DNA of 6,838 nt, taken from Sediminibacterium ginsengisoli. Lineage in GTDB: Bacteria; Bacteroidota; Bacteroidia; Chitinophagales; Chitinophagaceae. A model generated the notes under the pieces. It was not told the origin of the DNA. It did no database searches and was given only the letters and a program-made list of their open reading frames with translations. The first letter of the stretch is position 1. Each line of letters opens with the position of its first letter. Both the position numbers and the translations under genes were made by a program. Shown in pieces: positions 1 to 5,957 of the stretch. The stretch spans positions 1 to 6,838 of the forward strand of contig CALPSK010000047.1 in the NCBI GenBank assembly GCA_943326215.1, read 5' to 3'.

Positions 1-550
1 GTTCGCTATTATAATTAAAGGCATAAGGTAAAGGAAAGGTTTCGCCATATCTGTAATTAAAACGCTCTGCAAAATTACGGGCCATTTCTAAGTTTTGTTC
101 TTGGTCCTTGCCCACAGGCACTTTCACTGCACGGTGTATTAATATATCGGCTGCTTGTAAAACCGGATAAGTAAGTAAACCTGCATTTACATTTTCAGGT
201 TGCATGCGTACTTTGTCTTTAAAAGAAGTGGTCTTTTCTAATTCGCCTTTATAAGCCAACATATTTAAATACAAATACAATTCTGCAATTTCTGGAACAT
301 CGCTTTGAACATATAAAGACACTTTTTCTGGGTCTAATCCACAAGCAATATTTTCAGCCACGACTCTAAGTACACTTTCTTTTAAAGTTTTGGTATCGGG
401 ATGTGTAGTTAGGCTATGCCAGTTGGCTACGAAAAAATAACAGTTGTATTCGTCTTGCATACGCACATAATTACGCATGGCGCCAAAATAATTGCCTAGG
501 TGCAAGAAGCCTGTAGGCCTAATTCCGCTTAATACAATTTCCTTTTTCAT
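1..550 (-). CDS. trpS: Tryptophanyl-tRNA synthetase, N-terminal part (cut by window edge)
   Basis: This cytoplasmic class I aminoacyl-tRNA synthetase activates tryptophan with ATP and charges tRNA-Trp. The reverse strand reads openly from an ATG at 550-548 to the window edge, giving 183 codons. It begins MKKEIVLSGIRPTGFLHLGN. The PTG (12-14) and HLGN (17-20) form the TrpS version of the class I HIGH signature. The Rossmann-fold core continues with a TTSFKDK segment (108-113) and LLTYPVLQAADIL (125-137), whose Asp135 matches the residue that binds the tryptophan amino group in characterised TrpS. Next comes VPVGKDQEQNLEMARNFAER (144-163), a typical TrpS block. The KMSKS loop and anticodon-binding domain lie beyond the left edge, so completeness cannot be judged. 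It is transcribed divergently from recG. Identification is firm; only the 3' half is unseen. Confidence 0.96.
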   Translation of the reverse strand, partial: MKKEIVLSGIRPTGFLHLGNYFGAMRNYVRMQDEYNCYFFVANWHSLTTHPDTKTLKESVLRVVAENIACGLDPEKVSLYVQSDVPEIAELYLYLNMLAYKGELEKTTSFKDKVRMQPENVNAGLLTYPVLQAADILIHRAVKVPVGKDQEQNLEMARNFAERFNYRYGETFPLPYAFNYNSE

Positions 551-557
551 AGAACTG

Positions 558-565
558 CGAAGATA
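558..565 (-). promoter_or_regulatory. Candidate -7 promoter element for trpS (TATCTTCG)
   Basis: On the minus strand, TATCTTCG matches five of the six fixed positions of the Bacteroidota -7 consensus TAnnTTTG and is followed by CAGTTCT and then the trpS ATG. Only 7 bases separate the box from the start codon, so the message would be almost leaderless. I see no good TTG/TTTG -33 element at the expected distance, so the call rests on the -7 box and its position alone. Confidence 0.35.
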
Positions 566-600
566 ATGAATCAGGAACCCATTTTTTGCCATCTTTTTGG

Positions 601-608
601 GATATTTG
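601..608 (+). promoter_or_regulatory. Candidate -7 promoter element for recG (GATATTTG)
   Basis: GATATTTG matches five of the six fixed positions of TAnnTTTG and ends 23 bases before the TTG at 632 that I prefer as the recG start. TTTG tracts occur upstream at 585-588 and 596-599, but neither is at the usual spacing for a -33 element. If real, this promoter lies inside the N-terminal extension that an ATG start at 566 would imply, which argues against that longer form. Weak evidence in AT-rich DNA. Confidence 0.2.
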
Positions 609-631
609 TACAGAATTTAAAAATAGTCAGT

Positions 632-2734
632 TTGAGCACAGCTTCTCTTTTATCTAACCCCATTGAATACCTAAAAGGGGTGGGCCCTTTAAGGGCTGAT
701 CTGCTTAAAAAAGAGTTGAGTTTATTCACTTTTAACGACCTACTGCACCATTTTCCGCATCGCCATATTGACAAAACCAAGGTAGGTACCATTGCTTCCA
801 TCACCCCAGATATGGATTTTATTCAAATAAAAGGGGTTTTACAAGGCATCGATATCATTGGGGTAAAAAGGTCGAAACGCTTGGTGACCCAATTAAAAGA
901 CGAGACGGGTACCATTGAACTGGCCTGGTTTCAGGGAATTACTTGGGTGCAAAAAAATATTGTAGAGGGCCAGGCTTATTTAGTTTTTGGAAGGGTAAGT
1001 TTTTTTAATGGGAAGGCTCAAATGGTGCATCCAGAAATTGAACCTTATGTGGCAACTACGATGGCACAAAAATCTTTATTAGAGCCCGTGTATTCTAGTA
1101 CGGAGAAATTAAAAGCACGTGGCCTCAATGCCAAACAAATTGGAAAATTAACACAAACCTTATTTCAACAAATAAGTGATAGAGATATTCCCGAAAATTT
1201 ACCCAAGCATTTATTAGAAAACAGAATGGGCAGGTGGGAGGCTTATAGACAAATACATTTTCCAAGTTCGCAGGCCAATTATAAAAAAGCTGTAGACCGA
1301 CTTATTTTTGAAGAATTATTTATAGCCCAAGTAAGACTTAATTTAATAAAAATAGATAGACATAAAAATAGCAAGGGTCTATTATTTGAAAAAGTAGGAA
1401 ATTATTTTAATACTTTTTACAGCAAACACTTGCCTTTTGAATTAACGGGAGCGCAAAAAAGAGTGATTAAAGAAATTAGACAGGATGTAGGCAAGGGCTA
1501 TCAAATGAACAGGCTCTTGCAGGGCGATGTAGGTAGCGGAAAAACTATGATTGCATTACTTGCTATGTTAATTGCTGCTGACAATGGTTTTCAAAGTTGT
1601 TTGATGGCACCCACTGAAATTTTAGCCACACAGCATTATGAAAGTTTATCAGCCTTGTTAAAAGAAATGCCCATTGAAATTGCATTATTAACAGGCAGTA
1701 CTAAAATAGGGGAGCGTAGAAGAATATTAAAAGGCTTGTTAGAAGATGATATACATTTTGTAGTGGGTACCCATGCTATAATTGAAGATGTGGTACAGTT
1801 TAAAAATTTAGGTTTAGCGGTGATAGATGAGCAACACAGATTTGGTGTGGCGCAAAGAGCAAGGCTTTGGAAAAAATCAACCATAGCTCCGCATGTATTA
1901 GTCATGACAGCAACACCTATTCCAAGAACATTAGCCATGACAGCTTTTGGTGATTTAGATTATAGTGTGATGGATGAACTACCTCCGGGCAGACAGCCCA
2001 TTAAAACAGTACACCGTTATGAAACTTCCAGAGCCAGTGTAATGGACTTTGTAAAAACTGAAATTGTAAAAGGAAGACAGGCCTATTATGTATACCCCTT
2101 AATTGAAGAAAGTGAAAAATTAAGTTTTGAAGATTTAATGCAGGGCTATGAACAAGTGAAAAGTTTTTTTCCTGAACCTACTTATAAAATTAGTATGGTG
2201 CACGGAAGACAAAGTAGTGTTGAAAAAGAAACCAATATGCACCGATTTAAAACGGGCGATACACAAATATTAGTGGGTACTACTGTGATTGAAGTAGGGG
2301 TGAATGTGCCCAATGCATCGGTGATGGTTATAGAGAGCGCGGAAAAATTTGGTTTATCACAATTGCATCAGTTAAGAGGTAGAGTAGGTAGGGGTAAAGA
2401 ACAGAGTTATTGCATTTTATTAAGTAGTGTGAAAGCAGGAAGAGAAGCGAAAGCAAGACTAAAAATAATGTGCACTACCAACGATGGTTTTGTTATTGCA
2501 GAAAAAGATTTAGAAATAAGAGGCCCTGGTGATATAGATGGCACAAGACAAAGTGGTGCTTTAAACTTTAAGTTAGCCAATATCATTAATGATAAAATAG
2601 CCTTAGAAGAAGCAAGGCAGGCTGCTTTTGAGCTTTGTGAAAAGGATCCAACGCTTCAATCGCCTGAAAATGCAGTCATTAGAAGCTTTTTAATAAGTCA
2701 AAAAAGTAAAATTGGTTGGGGTAAGATTGCTTAA
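632..2734 (+). CDS. recG: ATP-dependent DNA helicase RecG
   Basis: RecG is a superfamily 2 translocase that remodels stalled replication forks and branch-migrates Holliday junctions. The reading frame is open from an ATG at 566, but I prefer the TTG at 632 (700 aa, the usual RecG length). It puts about nine residues before the conserved NPIEYLKGVGP start of the family and keeps the gene out of the trpS promoter. Numbered from 632, an OB-fold wedge domain lies at about 60-140, the Walker A motif GDVGSGKT at 298-305, the Walker B/motif II DEQH at 399-402, TATPIPRT at 426-433, motif V GTTVIEVGVNVP at 549-560, motif VI QLRGRVGRG at 580-588, and the RecG-specific tail IRGPGDIDGTRQSG at 629-642. 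All motor motifs are intact. The 5' part (about 660-960) is richer in G+C than the middle. No terminator is evident after the stop; pepP begins 52 bases on. Function is certain, the start is not. Confidence 0.95.
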   Translation: MSTASLLSNPIEYLKGVGPLRADLLKKELSLFTFNDLLHHFPHRHIDKTKVGTIASITPDMDFIQIKGVLQGIDIIGVKRSKRLVTQLKDETGTIELAWFQGITWVQKNIVEGQAYLVFGRVSFFNGKAQMVHPEIEPYVATTMAQKSLLEPVYSSTEKLKARGLNAKQIGKLTQTLFQQISDRDIPENLPKHLLENRMGRWEAYRQIHFPSSQANYKKAVDRLIFEELFIAQVRLNLIKIDRHKNSKGLLFEKVGNYFNTFYSKHLPFELTGAQKRVIKEIRQDVGKGYQMNRLLQGDVGSGKTMIALLAMLIAADNGFQSCLMAPTEILATQHYESLSALLKEMPIEIALLTGSTKIGERRRILKGLLEDDIHFVVGTHAIIEDVVQFKNLGLAVIDEQHRFGVAQRARLWKKSTIAPHVLVMTATPIPRTLAMTAFGDLDYSVMDELPPGRQPIKTVHRYETSRASVMDFVKTEIVKGRQAYYVYPLIEESEKLSFEDLMQGYEQVKSFFPEPTYKISMVHGRQSSVEKETNMHRFKTGDTQILVGTTVIEVGVNVPNASVMVIESAEKFGLSQLHQLRGRVGRGKEQSYCILLSSVKAGREAKARLKIMCTTNDGFVIAEKDLEIRGPGDIDGTRQSGALNFKLANIINDKIALEEARQAAFELCEKDPTLQSPENAVIRSFLISQKSKIGWGKIA

Positions 2735-2786
2735 AGGATTCATTTTTTAATTAACTTGCCCTTACTAATTAATAAAGATTTTTATT

Positions 2787-4094
2787 ATGAAATATACAGC
2801 CTTAGATCCGCAAATATTTATTCAAAATAGAAAGCGTTTTGTATCCAAAATGCAAAAAAATAGTATTGCCATTTTTGTAAGCAATGACGAGTATCCTTTA
2901 AATGGAGATGCCTTACACGACTATAAACAAAATACAGAATTATATTGGTTATCGGGTATTGAGCAAGAAGGTTCCATGGTGGTTTTATTTCCAGACAATC
3001 CCGATCCAAAATTTAGAGAAGTACTAGTGCTGGTAAGACCACAGGAGCTAAAAGAAATTTGGGATGGTAAAAGATTAAGGGCCAATGAGGCCACTACTAT
3101 TTCAGGTATTAAAACAATTGTTTGGGTAGATGTATTAGATGGTATCTTACAACAATGGGTGCATTTAGCAGATGCCATTTATTTAGACTCTAATGAAAAC
3201 GATAGAAAAAATAATTTATTAAGAACCAACGAATACCGTTTTATAGATGAGATGAAAGCAAGGTATCCTCTTCATACATTTTGCAGAGCAGCTAGCATTA
3301 TGAAAGAATTGCGTGCAGTGAAAACTAAAGAAGAAGTGCAAGTCATTCAAAAAGCCATTGATATTACAGAAGTAGCTTTTAGAAGATTATTACAATTCAT
3401 TCAACCGGGAGTGAAGGAATATGAAATTGAAGCAGAGATATATCATTCTTTTTTGAGTCAACGTGCCACGGGTGTTGCTTACCATAGTATTATAGCAAGT
3501 GGGGACAATGCGAGAACCTTGCATTATACAAGTAATAATAATGTTTGTAAGGATGGTGAACTAATACTAATGGATTTTGGTGCTGAGTATGGTGGCTACT
3601 GCGCCGATTTAACCAGAACAGTGCCTGTGAATGGTAAGTTTACTAAAAGACAAAAAGAAGTGTACAATGCCTGTTTGCATTTACATGATTATGCAAAGTC
3701 TATTTTAAAACCAGGCATTAGTATTTTAAATTATACCGACAAAGTAGGAGAGGAAGCGACTAAGCAATTTTTAAAAATTGGTTTAATAAGCAAGTCAGAT
3801 GTAAAAAATGAAGATGCAGACAATAGAGCCTATAGAAAATATTTATACCATGGCATATCACATCATTTAGGATTAGATGTGCACGACTTAGGAACAAGAA
3901 CTGCTCCTATTACTGCAGGAATGGTATTTACAGTGGAACCAGGTATATATATCAAAGAAGAAAAAATGGGGGTGCGTATTGAAAATAATTTTTGGATTAC
4001 CAAAACGGGTAACCAGGATTTAATGAAAAATATACCTATTAAAGCAGAAGAAATTGAAGCCTTGATGCGAAGAGTTAAAAGCAGTAAAAAATAA
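2787..4094 (+). CDS. pepP: Xaa-Pro aminopeptidase (aminopeptidase P, M24B)
   Basis: This cytoplasmic dimetal peptidase removes an N-terminal residue that precedes proline. The 435-residue product has the expected two-part build: an AMP_N-type N-terminal domain (about 5-140, including YKQNTELYWLSGIEQEGSMV) and a C-terminal pita-bread M24 domain (about 180-425). By alignment in mind with E. coli PepP, all five metal ligands are present: Asp263 and Asp274 (LMDFGAEYGGYCADLTR), His359 (HGISHHLGLDVHD), Glu384 (TVEPGIYI) and Glu399 (VRIEN). The accessory histidines His246 (LHYTSN), His355 and His366 are also there, so the enzyme should be active. Length fits the family (about 430-440). No signal peptide is seen. 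The ATG at 2787 lacks a Shine-Dalgarno sequence but has A at -3, common in this phylum. The stop is 2 bases from the pssA start, suggesting co-transcription. Prolidase (PepQ) is the main alternative, but the AMP_N domain and motif spacing favour PepP. Confidence 0.93.
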   Translation: MKYTALDPQIFIQNRKRFVSKMQKNSIAIFVSNDEYPLNGDALHDYKQNTELYWLSGIEQEGSMVVLFPDNPDPKFREVLVLVRPQELKEIWDGKRLRANEATTISGIKTIVWVDVLDGILQQWVHLADAIYLDSNENDRKNNLLRTNEYRFIDEMKARYPLHTFCRAASIMKELRAVKTKEEVQVIQKAIDITEVAFRRLLQFIQPGVKEYEIEAEIYHSFLSQRATGVAYHSIIASGDNARTLHYTSNNNVCKDGELILMDFGAEYGGYCADLTRTVPVNGKFTKRQKEVYNACLHLHDYAKSILKPGISILNYTDKVGEEATKQFLKIGLISKSDVKNEDADNRAYRKYLYHGISHHLGLDVHDLGTRTAPITAGMVFTVEPGIYIKEEKMGVRIENNFWITKTGNQDLMKNIPIKAEEIEALMRRVKSSKK

Positions 4095-4096
4095 TA

Positions 4097-4867
4097 ATGA
4101 AAAAACAGATTCCTAATTTAATCACACTGCTTAATTTGTTTTTTGGTTGCCTGGCCATTCTGGTTACTTTCCAATCGGGCACGATGGCCAGCTTAGATGA
4201 AACAGGTGATATGGTCATTGAAATTCCAGAACAAATTTATTATGCAAGTATGTTTATTGGACTTGCAGCCCTGGTCGATTTTTTTGATGGATTTGTAGCG
4301 CGTTTATTAAAAGTAAATTCTGAATTAGGTAAACAACTTGATTCACTTGCAGATGTAGTAAGTTTTGGAGTGGCCCCATCCTTTATAGTTTTTCAATTTT
4401 TAAGACTATCCCTTGCTACCGATATTAATGCCTTATCTCATACTACACTCATGATGGTGCCTGCCTTTATTATTGCCTTAGCAGGGGCCTACCGTTTAGC
4501 TAAATTCAATATCGATCCAGACCAAACTACTTATTTTAAAGGAGTACCCATTCCCATGATAGGTATATTAACAGCCGCCTTCCCTTTAGTGTATTGGCAG
4601 TCTCAAACTACTATTTTTTCAAAATTATTATTGAACCCTACATTTTGGTATTGCTATATTATTATCGTTTCTTATTTGATGGTGATGGATAGGCCCATGC
4701 TGGCTTTGAAGAGTTTTAGCGGCAAGAAGAAATTAATACTGCCCTTAGCCTTAGTGGCAGTAGAAACCATTATTTCTGCCTACTTTTTTAAATGGATGGC
4801 CATCCCATTTGGCTTTATTGGCTATTGCTTAGTATCTTTGTTTTACAGAAAAACAATCACTCAATAA
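4097..4867 (+). CDS. pssA: CDP-diacylglycerol-serine O-phosphatidyltransferase (phosphatidylserine synthase)
   Basis: This membrane enzyme of the CDP-alcohol phosphatidyltransferase family makes phosphatidylserine from CDP-diacylglycerol and serine, the step before phosphatidylethanolamine. The diagnostic motif D-x2-D-G-x2-A-R-x8-G-x3-D-x3-D is complete, with Asp61, Asp64, Gly65, Ala68, Arg69, Gly78, Asp82 and Asp86. The start MKKQIPNLITLLNLFFGCLA is typical of the PssA branch, which separates it from PgsA. Several hydrophobic segments are seen (about 8-27, 46-63, 85-103, 117-132, 150-166, 184-197, 213-230, 234-249), fitting an integral membrane protein. Between the first two lies a polar acidic stretch (about 28-45) that should face outward, because the catalytic motif faces the cytoplasm. 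It starts 2 bases after pepP and ends 7 bases before purS, so these three are probably one transcript. The substrate is inferred from family, not shown by a residue. Confidence 0.92.
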   Translation: MKKQIPNLITLLNLFFGCLAILVTFQSGTMASLDETGDMVIEIPEQIYYASMFIGLAALVDFFDGFVARLLKVNSELGKQLDSLADVVSFGVAPSFIVFQFLRLSLATDINALSHTTLMMVPAFIIALAGAYRLAKFNIDPDQTTYFKGVPIPMIGILTAAFPLVYWQSQTTIFSKLLLNPTFWYCYIIIVSYLMVMDRPMLALKSFSGKKKLILPLALVAVETIISAYFFKWMAIPFGFIGYCLVSLFYRKTITQ

Positions 4868-4874
4868 AATTCGT

Positions 4875-5123
4875 ATGACATTTCAAGTTCAAATTAAAGT
4901 AATGCCTTTGAAAGATTTATTAGATCCTCAAGGAAAGGCAGTTTTAGGTGGCCTACATAATTTAGGTATGACAGGTGTAAAAGATGTTAGAGTTGGAAAA
5001 AATATTACATTACAAATTGAGGCAGCCAACGAAGCAGCTGCTAGAGAAATAGCAGAGACTGCTAGTAAGCAATTATTAGCCAATGCAGTAATGGAATACT
5101 TTGAGATTGAATTTGTGAAGTAG
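4875..5123 (+). CDS. purS: Phosphoribosylformylglycinamidine synthase subunit PurS
   Basis: PurS is the small non-catalytic subunit of the three-part FGAM synthase (PurS, PurL, PurQ), the fourth step of de novo purine synthesis. It helps join the glutaminase PurQ to the synthase PurL and is thought to aid ammonia transfer. The 82-residue product has the family length and hallmark sequence: IKVMPLKDLLDPQGKAV (7-23), LGGLHNLGMTGVKDVRVGK (24-42), a helix rich in Ala and Glu (51-68), and a final strand MEYFEIEFV (73-81), consistent with the beta-alpha-beta PurS fold. It is intact. Its presence implies that the organism uses a short PurL rather than the large fused PurL found in many Bacteroidota and gammaproteobacteria. 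No purL or purQ is in the window; it sits between pssA and rsmI, unlike the usual purSQL cluster. Confidence 0.92.
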   Translation: MTFQVQIKVMPLKDLLDPQGKAVLGGLHNLGMTGVKDVRVGKNITLQIEAANEAAAREIAETASKQLLANAVMEYFEIEFVK

Positions 5124-5132
5124 AACTAGCTA

Positions 5133-5152
5133 TTAATTATTTTTAATTATTT
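5133..5152 (+). repeat. Perfect tandem repeat, 2 x 10 bp, before rsmI
   Basis: TTAATTATTT occurs twice in direct succession (5133-5142 and 5143-5152), ending 2 bases before the rsmI ATG and filling most of the 31-base spacer after purS. It could be slippage in AT-rich DNA, a promoter or translation-enhancing A/T tract, or chance. No Shine-Dalgarno sequence is present. The repeat is seen directly; any role is unknown. Confidence 0.75.
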
Positions 5153-5154
5153 CC

Positions 5155-5820
5155 ATGTTATATATTGTTCCCACACCTATTGGAAATTTAAAAGATTTTA
5201 CTTTCAGGGCCATTGAAGTACTTCAAGAAGTAGATTTTATTTTATGTGAAGACACGCGTACTTCTTCTAAGTTATTACAGCATTATAAAATTCATAAGCC
5301 ACTTACCCCTTATCATCAACACAACGAGCATAAGGTGGTGGATCATTTAGTACAACAATTACAAGCCGGAAAAAATATTGCTTTAATTACCGATGCAGGA
5401 ACGCCCGGTATTTCCGATCCTGCCTTTTTATTAGTGCGTGCTTGTAAGGCAGCTGGAGTAGCCATTACAAGTTTACCTGGTGCTACTGCCTTTGTTCCAG
5501 CATTAGTGAATAGTGGTTTGCCTGCCACTCGTTTTATATTCGAAGGTTTTATTCCCTTAAAAAAAGGTAGAAAAACTTTAATGGAATCCTTGGCGAATGA
5601 AGAGCGCACCATGATATTCTATGAAAGCCCTATGCGCTTAGTTAAAACATTAGAATTATTCGCCACTCATTTTGGTGCCGACAGACAAGCATCTGTTAGT
5701 AGAGAGCTTACCAAAATTTACGAAGAAAACATCTCAGACACTTTAGCCAACTTAATTCTACACTTCTCTTCCAAGCAAGTAAAAGGGGAGATTGTGATTG
5801 TGGTGGACGGAAAGCATTAG
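5155..5820 (+). CDS. rsmI: 16S rRNA (cytidine1402-2'-O)-methyltransferase RsmI
   Basis: RsmI uses S-adenosylmethionine to 2'-O-methylate C1402 of 16S rRNA in the ribosomal P site, which tunes decoding fidelity. The 221-residue product shows the tetrapyrrole-methylase fold signatures in order: PTPIGN (6-11), CEDTR (31-35), DAGTPGISDP (80-89), PGAT (108-111), FYESPMR (155-161), SRELTK (182-187) and KGEIVIVV (210-217). It ends soon after the last strand, so it lacks the C-terminal extension of E. coli RsmI (286 aa). As I recall, short forms like this are usual in Bacteroidota, so I read it as complete rather than truncated. The position after DP is Ala90 where many homologues have Gly. The start ATG directly opens the conserved LYIVPTPIGN strand, leaving no doubt about it. 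It may be the last gene of the pepP-pssA-purS unit; no clear terminator follows. Confidence 0.94.
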   Translation: MLYIVPTPIGNLKDFTFRAIEVLQEVDFILCEDTRTSSKLLQHYKIHKPLTPYHQHNEHKVVDHLVQQLQAGKNIALITDAGTPGISDPAFLLVRACKAAGVAITSLPGATAFVPALVNSGLPATRFIFEGFIPLKKGRKTLMESLANEERTMIFYESPMRLVKTLELFATHFGADRQASVSRELTKIYEENISDTLANLILHFSSKQVKGEIVIVVDGKH

Positions 5821-5904
5821 CAAATGGCTGTTTAGCTTTACAATGAATCATGCCTTAAGATTTTTGCTCTTTATATCTTCATATTTATATCCCCGTACAT
5901 ATAT

Positions 5905-5927
5905 TTAATTAGACTTTTTCTAATTAA
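5905..5927. repeat. 8-bp inverted repeat in the rsmI-M1 peptidase spacer
   Basis: TTAATTAG (5905-5912) and CTAATTAA (5920-5927) are perfect reverse complements around the 7-base loop ACTTTTT. The stem has a single G-C pair, so a stable RNA hairpin or intrinsic terminator is unlikely. Related copies TTAAATTAG (5932-5940) and TTAATTTAG (5945-5953) follow on the same strand, the last overlapping the candidate -7 box of the M1 gene. It could be a protein-binding site upstream of that gene, or simply low-complexity AT-rich DNA. Confidence 0.55.
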
Positions 5928-5945
5928 TGAATTAAATTAGCTTCT

Positions 5946-5953
5946 TAATTTAG
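5946..5953 (+). promoter_or_regulatory. Candidate -7 promoter element for the M1 peptidase gene (TAATTTAG)
   Basis: TAATTTAG agrees with five of the six fixed positions of TAnnTTTG and ends 4 bases before the ATG at 5958. If used, transcription would begin at or very near the start codon. No -33 TTTG is visible at normal spacing; the nearest TTTG (5863-5866) is far upstream. The flanking DNA is so AT-rich that a chance match is quite possible. Confidence 0.25.
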
Positions 5954-5957
5954 TCCT

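Noticed and set aside
566..631. N-terminal extension of RecG from the ATG at 566
   Set aside because: It adjoins the candidate trpS promoter, contains a -7-like box of its own (601-608), and lengthens RecG beyond the usual size without family-like sequence.
571..804. Open reverse-strand stretch of 77 codons
   Set aside because: It lies antisense to the start of recG, runs across the trpS/recG spacer, and its product has no recognisable domain or sensible composition.
1636..1938. Open reverse-strand stretch of 100 codons
   Set aside because: It is fully antisense to the conserved helicase core of recG, so its openness follows from the codon use of the real gene.
2818..3178. Two overlapping open reverse-strand stretches
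   Set aside because: Both lie inside pepP, antisense to its conserved N-terminal domain, with Cys- and Ser-rich products typical of shadow frames.
5343..5612. Open reverse-strand stretch of 89 codons
   Set aside because: It is antisense to the SAM-binding core of rsmI and shows no family features.
5155..5820. rsmI as a C-terminally truncated gene
   Set aside because: It is shorter than E. coli RsmI, but the final conserved strand KGEIVIVV is present right before the stop and short forms are, as far as I know, normal in this phylum.
5826..5839. Possible intrinsic terminator after rsmI
   Set aside because: Only a 3-bp GCT/AGC stem plus a wobble pair can form, followed by TTTA rather than a real T-tract; another option using AATC (5846-5849) and GATT (5859-5862) before TTTT is equally weak.
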